Shown in pieces: positions 13,080 through 26,225 of a stretch of 64,000 nt of DNA. The notes beneath the pieces are model-generated. The model saw nothing but the letters and a program-made list of their open reading frames with translations. It was not told where the DNA came from and ran no database searches. Every line of letters begins with the position of its first letter. Position 1 is the stretch's first letter. The position numbers and the translations under genes were made by a program. Source of the stretch: Styela clava (lineage: Eukaryota; Chordata; Ascidiacea; Stolidobranchia; Styelidae); contig NC_135250.1 of the NCBI RefSeq assembly GCF_964204865.1, positions 22,683,395 to 22,747,394 of the forward strand, given 5' to 3'.

Positions 13080-13178
13080 GTCGTGAATACCGGACGGCGG
13101 TCGTCATCTCAGCGCGGCGGCGGTCTGTCGGTGTTCAGGATATTTGTGTTGTATTAATATTGTGTTTGTATTATTTGT
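13080..13178 (+). promoter_or_regulatory. Possible promoter or non-coding first exon of the CD164-like gene
   Basis: A short GC-rich patch (GCGCGGCGGCGG around 13110) stands out in AT-rich DNA. It is followed by a possible donor (TTTGTGAGTTTTG near 13176). A matching acceptor (TTTGTATAG, ending at about 17448) lies just before the CD164-like start codon. This would make a 4.3-kb 5' UTR intron holding the nested hAT elements. It is inference only. Confidence 0.22.
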
Positions 13179-14579
13179 GAGTTTTGTTTGATTTTCTTTT
13201 GACAGTGTGAATGTTTCTTTAAGCCTGAGAATATTTTTTCGTGGTGGAAAGTAGATTACAATTTGACCTCAAATTACTGTGAGAAACAAACAAAGACAGG
13301 GAAGATGAGGTTGTTTCGTTGTTTTGATCTGCCACTTACATTCTTCAATTCAGTAATTTCTGAATTTTTAAGCAACACCAGGCAGAATGCTGAATTGAAA
13401 TTGTTCTGCTGTTGACCAGTCCCAGAATTTCAGAAATTATATAGGTAGACTAAGAGTTAGAAGATTAGATAAATAGAATACTTTTTCCACAGTACTAAAG
13501 CAGTAATTATAGAGAGTTTATGAACCTTGTGTATAGCAAAGTCATGCAGTATATATTTGAACTTATATTACATCTCCCCCATCTTGAAAAATTTATCATG
13601 GAATGAATGATATTGCAGTATTGAGTAAATTGCTAAGCATGTTTCAATTAACAGATTAAGGATTGATTTTTTCTTTCATAACAATATCAGAATATAGAGT
13701 ACTCGCTTTCTTTCTGAATTCTTTTCCAATCTATTCAGTCTTTACAAATCTACCATCAGACCATTGTAAGAGGGATGTTGGTCCATTTAATCAACTTCAT
13801 TACTAGGGGTGGGAATTTCAGGGAAAATACTTTAACCATTAACTGGGTAAAATCAGAAAATTGACGTTTGGCGTAATAATTTATAATTTCAGCTTGTTAC
13901 CTCACAATGGTTATCAAGCAATTGTGCGTGTTCTTATCCCGGTATTGCTCAAAATTATTCACGAATCGAGATAGTCCCATGATTGCTCTGCGGCAAGAGA
14001 TAGGGGGTCTAGTAGGCTACTGTAGTAGGCTATAGTTTAGTACCACAAGTACTTCCTCTGGGCGTATCGTAACTAGGGTTACCATATTTTTTGGACTTCA
14101 AAGCGGGACGCCTCCAAAGACACGACCCCTTAGCTGTGATCCTGTAACTTTACAGTTTCCGATTTTACTACATAGGCCTACATATAAGCCATCCCGGCTG
14201 TCTTCATTGACCATATCGTCATCGAGAGTTCATGCGCATGTTCTCTGTCTAAATATCGGGTTCAGTTCGAAAAATAGAAAGGAATAGACGCTAACGATAC
14301 AAATGATCCTAATTTAGATTTTTTTATGTACAGCAAAAGGAATAAAGAATAATGAAATAGTCTGCCGTTTTCAAGCATTGACATTGACATCCTTAAGCAT
14401 GCTTTTCTGTAGTTAACACTTTCTCAAAAAGACGTTGCTGAATGTTATATTCACGTGAACTTCCAAACAGAACCAATTAGAATTGATTTTACATGTGTTA
14501 GGTTCGCTAACAATGTTAGCAGGAAACAACCAAAATAATTCATTCACCTTCAGTAAGTAGACTAGCGTTGCGCTACACA

Positions 14580-16236
14580 TAGGGATGGGCAATATAGAAT
14601 ACCGAATCCGGAGGATTCGAATCCCAAAGTATTCGAATCCAACGGGATCCGATAACAGGATTCGGTTTCCGCCTCTCCGGCGCCAAGCGTCAATTTTTGT
14701 ATTTCGGGTTTCTAATTTATCAATTATAGACGAGCGTTTTTCTCGCGTGGAAATCTCTCTCGTTTAATTAAACTTGCGTCTGCTCGCAAAGAACCCGTAA
14801 ATCGGTAAACATCAAACACTGTAATATCAATCGGCATATTCAGGACAAGGAGTCGGTAACATAACCTCACGGCGAGGACTCGTTATTGCACCATTTTTGC
14901 GTTTTCCTTCTTTGCTATCTAGCTAGCGTCATTTGTGCGACTTACTGGTGATATTCCGATAATCTGAATGCAACAATCTTTAATTGTTTACAGACGTGCC
15001 TTGCCTCATTTTAAATTAAATGATTTTTCGCGACCTACGAGTTTTCCCAAAAAAATGATGCACGTAAACCAAAAGCCAGGCGTTAAATGTTATAACATTA
15101 CTCGCCATTAATTTAGATCGAATATTATTTACGAATAATTTTATTATACCATTTTCCGAAATACAAAGTTATATCGCAAAACGCGAACAACTGTCACACT
15201 TTAATTTCACTCTCAAAAGATTACATATTTTTCGGTCCGTTTCTATCGTTCAAGATAGACGCACGTCTGGCGAAGATAGTGACGTATTGAATTTGAGTAG
15301 GGCTAAGTCTGGGTAGATAATGATTAATGATAACATTCCTATCGTTCAAGATAGACGCACGTTCGATCGAGTGTCTGTAGCATTTTAGTCGCCGATAAAT
15401 TTTGAAAAAAGTTGCCGCATCTGGCGAAGATAGTGACGTATTGAATTTGAGTGGGGCTAAGTCTGGGTAGATAATGATTAATGATAACATTTCTATCGTC
15501 CAAGATAGACGCACGTTTGATCGGAAGTCTGTAGTGACGTATAGAATAGTGACGTATCGAATTTGAGTAGGTCCATGTCTGGGTAGATAATGATATGTAA
15601 CGATAATCATAGAAAATGAGTTCGTCTTCAGATGTTATTACCTAATAACTAAGTACGAAATCGCGTTTACGGGAACTTGGTTTTACGTGTCTTGCTCTCA
15701 CAGAATAAATGGTTGATTTTAATTGATAGTGGTTAAATTTAATATTTTACAACGGCGCATAGGTTGCAGTGGCCACACGCTGGTTCTCAGCGGGTATGTT
15801 TTAGTATACTTGGCAGACTTACATTAATAATGATTTAACGCCGTTTCATGTCTATTTTGTATTTAACCGCTTACTATTAAAGTGTGTAAAGCGTGTCTTA
15901 ATTTAGCATATCAGTATTTATTAGTATTTAGGGATTACATACATTTGGAACAATTGGAAGGCAAAAAATATTGTGATATTCCTAAATTTTATTGTCCTGG
16001 GAACTGCCTGTTTAGTATCAAATGAAATCCAATGTTCAGGACATTTTCAAATAGATAGCCTAATACATTTATAGTAAGTAATACATTTGCAATTTTTTAC
16101 CATCTAAATCCAGCAATGTAGAAATTCCCACTATTTGAATAAATATGAAAATAGAATAGGATTCGGTATTCTGGATTCGATTTAACTATTCTAGAATATT
16201 CTAGAATAGTAAATTATTCTACATTGCCCATCCCTA
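14580..16236. mobile_element. Inner hAT-type element with perfect 8-bp target duplication
   Basis: The ends TAGGGATGGGCAAT and ATTGCCCATCCCTA are a perfect 14-bp terminal inverted repeat. The flanks are identical 8-bp duplications GCTACACA (14572-14579 and 16237-16244). No transposase is recognisable, so it is non-autonomous. The interior carries a 360-bp tandem repeat (15236-15600). Confidence 0.85.
15236..15600. repeat. Partial tandem repeat inside the inner hAT element
   Basis: A module starting CTATCGTTCAAGATAGACGC and containing AGTGACGTATTGAATTTGAG and GTCTGGGTAGATAATGAT occurs three times, with spacers that vary between units. The long minus-strand open frame over it is explained by the repeat. 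Confidence 0.7.
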
Positions 16237-17071
16237 GCTACACAGCGACAACAGTAACGAGAACATGTTCGTGTATTATGCTGGATGGCTGAACGCAAAA
16301 GCGGGACTTTTGGTTGACCATCCGTACACTTTGGAGGTCTTTATTACGCCACTGTGACGTTGTAGTGGCGTAATCTTTTGGTGACGTAGTCAGGTGGGGG
16401 TAAGGAATCATATATGTGAAAATTGTTGAGCCAGGCCAACTAGAAGTACATGTGGTACTAAACTATACCAGACCCGAGATAGGCAGCGTGGTTCGGGCAT
16501 GTGGAAATATTTCAGAAAACCCGATTTTGTTGTTAATCATCATTTATGTGACAAATTTTCAGTGTTCGATGTGCAAATTTTACTTCGAGATATATATCAT
16601 AAAGAAAAACGGCATCGACTGCGCACTTGTTGTATTACATTGAATATCCGATTTTGCAATGAAACCGTGAACAATATACTGTATTTCGAAATCGACCGAA
16701 AAATGATTCTGAGTTTATCATTATAAATTTTCATTATCAGCAATCTTTGTACTTCCATTATTTTTCACATTTATTGAGTCCTTACCCACGCAGTTAGTAA
16801 TATTCTTTTGGATTAAATGCCACAGGAGAATTTGCGATGACGTAATCATATTTGACAAAATTGTACGGTATAAAGATGATTTGTACCTGAGATGTCAGTT
16901 AACGGTTAAAATAAATCGTAACCGTTAACCATCTAAAATCGGTTAACCATTCCCAGCCCTATTCATAACCATACATTGATGATGATGGGGTTAAAGTAAA
17001 GGCCGTAACACCTTAAATAACGCCAAACAAAAATGTGATGTGAAATTTTTTTAGTTAAAAAAAATCTGCCT

Positions 17072-17158
17072 AGCGCGGATTGAACTTCTTGACAGACACG
17101 TTTAGTTAAAATCAAACCCACTCAATATTCAACTGAGCCGGTATGTCCCATGCCAAAT
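17072..17158 (-). repeat. tRNA-derived SINE head upstream of the CD164-like gene
   Basis: On the minus strand, GGCTCAGTTGAATATTGAGTG (A-box region) is followed by AAGTTCAATCCGCG (B-box). Confidence 0.4.
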
Positions 17159-17479
17159 AGAATATAGCGTTCTGCGTGAGACTGCCTTTTATTGGAAAAA
17201 ATAAATATAAAATTTGGGCACTTACGGCATGTACTTTGTTAGACCCATATTATGATGTATATACCTAATCTTGTATATGGCAATTTTGATAATATAAGTC
17301 GCTCGCTTTGCGTGACACTCAAATATTTTTCAAGTAGCCTAAATGTATCTGAATGTTAACGTTTCCAGGCAATCTAGTAATGTGGAAAATCAAGATCATG
17401 ATTGTTGATTTATTATTATGCTTGTTTTAACATCTATTATATTTGTATAGAATTACATAGTGATATAAACTGTTCTTGA

Positions 17480-20400
17480 ATGAAAACTCATATTATGGCA
17501 TCTTCTCGAATTACTAATATGATTTATTTGATATGTTTGAGTGGATTGTTAATAAGTGGAGCTTTTGGACAGGACGCAGGTAATAAAAAAATTCGAATCT
17601 AACATAATTGTGAGGTATATTCTTTAAATGTTTTTTTTATATGATGCCTCTTCATGTATGTCTGCCAACAAGGCTCTGTACAAGTAGCGTCTTTTATGTA
17701 AGAAACTATGCCATTAGCAAATTTGGATATTAGCTGACTGAATAATATTTACACAGCATAGTTAGTATTGATTTCACAGATTGAAATATATCTGAAATAA
17801 AAAATAAATTATCAACTCTTCTAAGTTAGGAACCGAAGTCATGTTATTTGTGACTTATGTTTAATCCAAGTTATTTTTTTAATTCGAGGGGGGGGGTAAA
17901 AGTACTAGACCAATATACTTGTGAATGAAACTATTCCAGATGTTAGTTATTTAAAAGTTTCAAAAAAAAAATATGCAATTTGAATATGTTTAGATTAGCC
18001 TTTATAATCCTGGATAATCTATCTATTCATTTAAATTAATGTTCACTAGCTTTAGTTTTATATTGATATGTGAACTCAATGATTTTCCAGACCATTTCAG
18101 ATTGAGATGAAAATTGTGTAATATTCGCACTTGTATTTGCAATTTTCATATTTACTAACACTATTTTTGGGTAACCCGATGGCCTAGCGGTTAAATTGTG
18201 TTGGCATCGCAGGTTACACATCTTTAGTTCAAATCCCTTGTTCCCCGCCTCACCCATGGGGTAATGAATTGGGTAAGCAATGCCAAACCGGAATAATTTC
18301 GTTTTTTTTTTAAATATAACAGTAGCTCTATAGATATTGTTAGATATTAGTGGTGCTTGTATAGGGCCTTGTTTTGAACGAAAGGCGTGAATAAAATGTT
18401 GCATGAAAAATGCTATTTTCGTTAATTCTTTTCGTGCTTTATTAGTACCGTAGTTTATTTTTAGAAACTGATACACCAGCAGGGACGGAAATTGCTACAT
18501 CAACATCTACTTTGGCACCTGCAGCATCTACTTCAACTGTATCTCCAACATCAACCATTGCACCGACTCCAGCCACGGAGTCTCCTACATCATCCTCAAC
18601 TTCTACAGTTTCTCCTGCTGACGCTCCAGAATCACCAGATGCAACATCTACAGACACTGTACCACCTAGTAGTACCACTGTAAGATGTTATTTTTCTTGT
18701 TGATATATGCCCTCCCTTTCATTGAAAAATTCAATATTTACGCAATTTTTAGAACACTTCTTCGTTTGCTATCTCACTGAGTGAGGTATAACAAGATATT
18801 ATTTTATACAATTCGAAACGCAAATAAAGCAAATGTTAAATATTGCGTGTGCGGATATAGTTAAATGAAAGGGTTATCAGTTTTATGTAGACCACTGTAT
18901 TGAAAAGTCTGCAATGATTGTATTTATATCCTTCACTATAGAATGTAAGTCAAAATCCTTATATATAAATAAATGTGCAGTCGTATAACTCATATAAATA
19001 TAAGATGCATTGTGCATATAATAATTACCTCTAACAATTAATTATAATTAATTATTTCTGATTTACACACAGGGTGCAAGTGTTCCAGAAAGTCCAACAC
19101 AAAGCACAAGTAATACTTCTGATACAGGTATGTACAACTAGTTAAAAATAACTTGTTTGCAGAATGACCAAGTGGTTTGCATTATGAACGGGCATCACAT
19201 TTTTTATTCTCGGTTTTTAACCGGGCTGTGAAGTCTGGAATAATTTATAATCAACTGCAGCTTGGAACTCCGGGAAAAATCAAAGTTTCATAACAGAAAC
19301 GATGCTGCAGACAGGCTGCCTTTAATTTTCTGTCAGAAATATTCATCTTGGTTATCAGGATTTTGAGCCTGAAATTTAAATTTTTGACTTCGTTTCCAAA
19401 CCTTATAGTTCTGGTTTACACACCTGACAACCTTACTCAGAGTACAATAAATTATGATAGACCAAATGCTAAAAAATTTGGTCTGTTCGAAAACATACCT
19501 GCTTCATACTAGCTAGCTAGCATATATTAGTGTCTGCACATTTAGAGCTTTGTCCAGATTGAATATGGGATAAATAACCGTCTTGAAAATCAACTTTTTT
19601 TGGCATAATATTATCGTGTTTGGGAGTGGGATTTCTTATGTTGTTAATTCCGGGATTCTCAAACGGTCCATCTCAACGCCCTGGCGCATTGTTTTGTATT
19701 CTCAATGGTGTGGAATATTTTCATTTGTAACAAATAGAAATGACAGTAAATTGAGCAGGTAAAAATGTTGGTGCTGTTTTATAACACAATCAAATAATAG
19801 TGATTATTTTTAGGGTGCTATTTCATCAATTTCACGTAACTGCGATGATTGTTTACTAATAAATGGCTTGTGCACCATGATATATAAAACAGTTATACCA
19901 TTTAATATGTCTGTCTAGGTGAGGCAAGTTTTTCTGTTATGGACATCATTAAACACAATTTTTGATCACGATAAATGCTGGGAAGAAAATCCGTATATCA
20001 TTTCCAAAATTTTTTTAGAAAATCAAATGAATTAAACTTTTTGAAAATATATACAAGCTGATATGTGACGATAAAAAATATCACATACTTTTATGTGCAA
20101 GAGTCGTTATCTTTTGTATTTTTTTTAGGTGGGGATGCAACTTCCGTAGCAGCGGCACCAATAGCACCATCACAGAATGGGTTTGACTTGGGAAGTTTTT
20201 TTGGAGGTTTGTACTTTTTTTGCATTTTATTTTCATCCTGAATTAAAAGAATATCGATATATTAGCATAAAACCGGTAATTTTTAAAATAGCCTTAGGCG
20301 CAGGGTTTAATAACAGGCGTTTTAATTACAATCTGAAACTTTATTTTCGAATCTACATTTTGGGAGTATATTCTCGATTAGTCTTTGACATGGATTTGAC

Positions 20401-23400
20401 ATGGACATTCTGAATACTGGATAAGGATAAAAAAAAAATTTAATTTTATTGTATTATAGTTACAACATTACAACATTAATAAAAAAATAATAATAATATA
20501 ATAATAAAATAATAAAAAAAAAAAAATAAATAAAAAAAAAATAAAAAACATTATGAAAACATTTTCAATATGAAATCCTATACAGCAAAATTGTGAAAAT
20601 GTAAAAGTATTCTCAGGTAATCATAGACTTCTTAGTGTTAAGTAGTGGAAGTCGCTTTAACCAAGTCATATAAAGAAAGAGGCCTATTTTTGCATTGAAC
20701 AACACTTCCTTGATTGTCGATTAATACCTTCTTTCAGAGTAAAGGTTAGCAACCTAACAATTTACCAATATGTTGTTTTATATATCATATCCTGGGATCA
20801 TTATTATGACAATTATATAGAACTGGCATTCTTCTAGTCAAAACATATTCAAGATATTTTTAAATAATATCTCTTCAGTTGTGGAATGTTTTTATAGCTA
20901 GGACCAATATCCGTGTAGCATCTCTTTCTTAGGGAATTAAAATGAGAGGGGAGGATTATAGCAGCCTAACAATAAAATTGATTTAAATCTTTTGTGCAAG
21001 AATGAGTATAATACACTCACAGGGATACCAAAATAACATGTATTGATTAAAGGTTTCTCTTATGTAACACCATCTAATTTGCCTTGGTCATTTATAGCCT
21101 TTAGGATTAATGAAATACTAATAAGCTAAATGAGATATATATGCACTTTATTTCTGTTTCATCAACAGTAAGTCTCAGTAATCCTATAGCTTAATAAATT
21201 ATGTGTACCACATACTTGGCCACACTTTTGAAAGCAGTTTTTATCTAGCTTGAGTTATGTGTACTATATATGTGGGCACATATTCCAAAATATTTTTTTC
21301 TAGCACGAGTTATGCGCACTGCATATGTGGCCACATATATGGTCAATATGAAAACAGATTTTTTCCTCACATGAGTGTATGTGTACCACATGTGTGGCCC
21401 CACATTTGAAAGCAGTTTTTATCTAGCATGAATTTTGGTCAATGCAATGTTGCTACTCTTTTGAACCCATTTTTCAACTTGATACATGTAATAGGATTGT
21501 GTAAGTTTATTTCATTTGTTAATGATTAATATGCCAAAATTATCATTGCTCTCTTTGGCGTTCTAAAAGCTTCCACAGGTTGATAATTTAATTATAGGAT
21601 AGTTCCGCTTGATGAAATATGTATGACCGCTCAAATTGCTTTTCACTTGGTCTTACGGTTTTGATTTTGTTGCCTCATTGACTGATTATCGGATATGTTG
21701 CACAGGGATCCAAATCAAATAAATATGTTGATTGATTTTCTAATAATGATATAGTGAATGTTGCTTTTTATAAATTATGTGATGTTTGATGATTAAATTA
21801 ATCACCTACATCATAATTTAGCTCTGTTCTGGGATTTTCATTTCTCAACAGAGTGCCTGGGTATTGATTGTAATTTTAATTGCATCTATTTTTTTTTATA
21901 TGAAACTTATTCAGCCCTTAGCTCTAAGCAAGGCATCAAACCATCCACTGACAATTTGTTGGTAGCTAGTTTTTTTGATGGAAGTGCTGATATATTTTAG
22001 GTTCGTAATTACGGTTCGAATCTTGCCTATACAATTCATCACTACATGCGAGGCTTATTGAACTCGAGGTGGACATATGGATCGTTTGGTTATTATGTTG
22101 TTGTTGCATTCTTCTTTTTCTTAGTGTTGTTGTTGTAAAAAAATCACTTTACTCTTTAGTAGACCGATTGCTTTGAAATTTTCTGTGGTTAAAAAAAATT
22201 GTATTTGTTACTGAAAGGCTATTACTTCCAAAATTCATTTCAAAATTTTCTGGGGACTCTGGGATTCGTTCTTTTGTGTGTGATGACGACATCAACCTAA
22301 AAAAATGTGCACCTTGTTGCGATTCCGCAATCGTGTTTCGTTGATTAGTCCAGGTTAGGAGAACTGCGATACCATACATGTGAAAGATTAAATTGCTGGA
22401 CTACATTGTTTCAGCATCCGTGTCCATATATTCGAGCAATGCTCTTGTTATAATATGAAAAGATAAATTTAAAAAAAAAAGCAAAAAACAGTAAATTTTT
22501 AATTTCCAAATCCTGACTTGTATCTTGGAAAAAAAGAGGTAATTTTGAATTTAGTTTATTGAACTTGCATAATCAATGTGGTTTATAATGTCCTTGAACC
22601 TCCATTGTTTGTATGTGATGAATCAAAATGGGGTTTTCTTTTCCATGATGTGTTTGGTATTACAGCGGTCCCTTGAGGCTTTACTCTATATCAAACTTCC
22701 TAATTTTAGCCTGAAATGTACAAAATTAATCAATTATTCAATTCAAATTGATTACATTTTAATCCTCTCTGTGGCATTTTCTAAATGATAATTCAAATTA
22801 ATATTCATATTATCATACTGTTCAAAATTTTTCTGATCAAACTGTTTGATATCTTGAGGCCTTGAAATATATGTACGGTACTTGAAATTTTGGTGTGTGC
22901 CTTTTTCCTTACAAAAAATGTTACATAAAAGTTACATAAAAACAGCTTTGCACAATACGTTACATTTTTAAAATTGAGGTTTACTGCACAAATTCTCTCA
23001 GACAAAATTTAAAAGCTACCTAATTTTTATTATAAAATTATTTTTAAAAACAAGTTACCGGTAGTACATGAATTTGTTAACCAAAATTTGTATTATAACT
23101 TCATGATATATGTTTATTCTCTTTCCAGACCATTGAACTGTAAATTTATTAATACTAAGTATTTCCAAGATCCTGTTTGTTATCACGCACGTTAGTGACG
23201 TGTTTATTTACAATAGCTATTTTATTCTATTTTGTATGTTCAAGAAGTTATCTTGAAGTTACCAAGTTAATGTTTGCCAGACAGGCGGATATTTGTAGAA
23301 GGAGTGGTACACTGTTTTAACGTCAGTCGCCACATTTCGACTCACTGGTTTCGGGTAACCAAACAATGTTTACTATTATTGGAATACCTTTTCTATAATG

Positions 23401-24961
23401 TTCTGTTCAGTATAATTGAATGAAATTTACGGTAGTCAAGTTTGGAAACTTCAATGGAAAGTGCTGCTATCTATAATTCAAGAATGGCAAAATTTTATTT
23501 TCTATTTTTGGTAATAAAGAATCTGTAATTTGCAAATTTTGATGGAAGTAATTTTAGTTTGGCTGCACTTAAATTAAACCACCAAATCCGTCAATTCTTA
23601 TTTTGATACAATTCTAGGGTTACAGGATGAATATTGAAATTTCGGAAATATATTTATCCGAAAATACGAAGAATTCGTATTACGTTTGATAACCTATTCA
23701 AATTTTGTGCGATCGTGTTAGAGTCATTAAAGATAACCTACAATTGAATTACCAAATCCATCTGTTCTGTTATTTCTACCATTCAAAATCTGCTTAGTGC
23801 TTACCTTACCATTGATAGTGAATAACAGTTTATTTGTTACTACTGTATTTCAAACTACATTGAATGGGCGTTACCGTTTAAGATCTTTCCATGCTTTATG
23901 CTAGTCAATTGAACATAGGCTTTCAGAGGAATAAGGTTTTTCATCTTGACAAAATTACCGGTAATAGTATTCATAATGCTGGCTGCTGGAAACCATACCT
24001 CCTTATTCTGTTAAAATGTAAAAATAAATTGAAATGCTTCGATTTTCAAGTTGTTTTTCTGCTTTTTTTTAAAGATATTTTCTATTTTCCGATGACAAAT
24101 AGCAGTGGAGTAATGAGCTCATTTCCTGAAATGAAATATGCAATATATTTGAGAATTGACTGCTGCGGATTTATAGTGCATTTCCAAACCACAAACTATG
24201 ATTTCTATGGTCTGTAGGGAATGGGAAATTCAGATATTTAGCTGAAATGTTATTCAAAATTATCACTATAATGGTAACGTTTACGGTCAATGTGCCTACA
24301 GAAAGAAAAAAATTTATGCTCTCTTCCTAAGAACTCCAATTATGTTGAATTCACCACGTCATAGCAGTTTTCCTGATCATACTGACGCAAAAGGCATCAT
24401 GTCTTGCGTCAAACGTTATTTTTTTATGCGCAAACTCACATTATATTCCATATAGTGTCAGTATCTCGCTTCATTCCAGTGACTGTCTGTAACTTCGCTC
24501 AGGAATCATTTCCCTTAGAGTTCGACTTTTTGTTTTAATATTTTCTTGTTAGACTTTCTTATGTGTGCCGCTGCGAGATAACCAAATTTGGTTTCTCTCG
24601 GCTGCCTTCACCCTGAAATGCTTTTTAATTATTTATTGCAATTTGTATATCAAGTGTGCTTTCAGTATGATGAGAATATAAACTACTGATTACTGACTGG
24701 TTCTGAGTGAGTTCTTGTGGCCTTAGTTTGAGCAGATATTCTTATTAATAATTAGTAATTTTGATTTTCAAAATTGCCTTTGTTTTCCAAGAAATTTGCC
24801 ATTTTTGTATATTATGGTAAATACAATTTTCAATGTTGCGTATAAAAATTATCTTTTCTCTATGTATTTCAGGCTTCATTCTTTGTGCTGCCCTAGTTGC
24901 AATCACATACTTCGGATGCAAAGTTTTCCGAACAAAGAAACCAGACTACAGTACCTTGTAA
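17480..24961 (+). CDS. CD164/endolyn-like sialomucin, five coding exons
   Basis: Coding exons: 17480 (or 17495)-17579, 18465-18679, 19073-19127, 20129-20206, 24873-24961 (TAA). All are GT-AG and in phase; 173 residues from the ATG at 17495, or 178 from the in-frame ATG at 17480. Exon 1 is a hydrophobic signal peptide ending near AFGQDA. Exons 2-3 are a Thr/Ser/Pro-rich mucin-like region for O-glycosylation. Exon 4 ends FDLGSFFG and exon 5 continues GFILCAALVAITYFG, a single transmembrane helix, then a short basic tail ending YSTL. The FD-x2-SF-x-GG membrane entry and the C-terminal YxxL tyrosine signal for lysosomal sorting are the family signature of CD164 (endolyn, MGC-24), which cycles between plasma membrane and endosomes/lysosomes. 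It could instead be a CD164-like paralogue. The last intron is 4.7 kb and rich in repeats. Confidence 0.85.
18175..18262 (+). repeat. tRNA-derived SINE in CD164-like intron 1
   Basis: A-box TGGCCTAGCGGTTAAATTG and B-box AGTTCAAATCCC lie in tRNA-like order. It continues into a non-tRNA body ending near the T-run at 18302. I see no proper acceptor stem, so not a tRNA gene. Confidence 0.55.
20445..20560 (+). repeat. AT-only low-complexity tract
   Basis: A-runs mixed with AATAAT words, at the start of the long last intron of the CD164-like gene. It looks like a decayed retroelement tail or microsatellite. Confidence 0.6.
21197..21434. repeat. Short tandem repeat array, about 55-68 bp units
   Basis: Four diverged units share a GAGTTATGTGTACCACAT-like start, a GTGGCCACA core and an AAGCAGTTTTTATCTAGC end. 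It lies inside the last intron of the CD164-like gene. Confidence 0.6.
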
Positions 24962-26219
24962 AGAGCGCCTTTGTCTCATCAGGTGCATCAAAATGAACAT
25001 AGTCACCCTGTGTATAACTGAACTATGATCGCTTTAAAACTATAGCTTTATTCTATGCTGAACTGAATAGGCATTGTTGCAATGGTGATATCTGTCTGAA
25101 ATAATTTACAATAGTTTAGGACCATCTTGTACTGGGATGCAACAAACATAATGCACTTTTCGTACCAGGATAATTTTCGAATCTTGCACAAGAAACTTGA
25201 ATGTGCTAAGAGCAGAGATGTTCTCAAAAACTCAAAATTACTCAAATCACTATTTTCTTATCTGTCATTGTTGACTTGCTGAACTTTCCCACTGTACCAG
25301 TACCAGTGTCACCATGCTAGTTTAAGATGTTGTTATAAAAATACCTGAATAACTCAAAATATTTAATTAATGAGGTAACATTCATTATTGTTTTGTGATA
25401 ACAGAAACAGATTCTGGCTAAAAAATTTTCAATTTCAGACACATGAACAAAATTTAGCACTTACACCCCCCCCCCCCCCCAGCATAAATATGAAAATCCC
25501 ATCCTATTCAGGTGCTGACTTGTTGTCTGCCGATTATATCTTGAATGTTTGCCGTCCACGGTCCACCTCACTACTGCTTTGTTTGTTGCATCTCATTCAT
25601 TCTATTTTTATTCTCGTTCTGTAGCATATTGTTATAATATTTGCTTCTTTTGCAGTGTGGCTTAGTTTTTTTATTTCAAATTTCTGTAGGATATTCTTCT
25701 GATACATGGTCGTATATGGCCGGTGATGAACTTCACCATACAGGTACAACACATACCTGTCCCATCTTTGATTAAGAAAAATATAAAATCGGACTTTGTA
25801 AATCACTATCCTTGTTAGTTCAAAAAAAAGTTTTTTGGTGATTTATTCATTTCTAGCACAATTCTTGATATTTTGCTTTTTAGAAGTAAATCTCCATGTA
25901 TTTGCACATTGATAAGTTGTACTTCGAGCACTGAGCACAAATTCATCTTAAGTCACAAACTCACATTACCTCTTTTTTGGGTTAAAAATAGTCGAAAACA
26001 CACACTGACCAACTATCTTGTATATTATTGTGTCTGATTCGATATTGTATTTCATTTTTTTTCTGTAATTTCGTTTGTTATGTTTTTAATTCGGTGTAGC
26101 AGGCGAGGGCTAACTGTTTTGACGTACAGTATCACTATATTCTTTGGTGAAAGTGAAGGATGCACAATACTATTTATTTATCCTTTAATATCCTTATGTA
26201 TGTTCCTCTGTTTCCAAAA

Positions 26220-26225
26220 AATAAA
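26220..26225 (+). terminator. Proximal poly(A) signal candidate, CD164-like gene
   Basis: AATAAA about 1.26 kb after the stop codon. I see no obvious strong GT-rich element right behind it. Confidence 0.3.

Larger units (their letters stand above)
13804..16961. mobile_element. Outer hAT-type element, 3.2 kb including a nested insertion
   Basis: The left end TAGGGGTGGGAATTTC and the right end CATTCCCAGCCCTA are inverted repeats with a few mismatches. The flanks TTCATTAC (13796-13803) and TTCATAAC (16962-16969) are an 8-bp target duplication with one mismatch. TTAACCATTAAC inside the left end and CGGTTAACCAT inside the right end extend the inverted similarity. It contains the younger hAT at 14580-16236. 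An AGGGTTACCATATTTTTT motif at about 14077 resembles yet another hAT end. Confidence 0.65.

Noticed and set aside
15221..15610. 129-codon minus-strand frame
   Set aside because: It is produced by the tandem repeat inside the inner hAT element; the peptide is itself repeated.
18175..18250. Possible tRNA gene
   Set aside because: A- and B-boxes are present but the acceptor stem does not pair and the tail is SINE-like.
23891..24217. 108-codon plus-strand frame in the last CD164-like intron
   Set aside because: Composition is that of AT-rich intron, with no motif or good splice context. It lies wholly in an intron of a well-supported gene.
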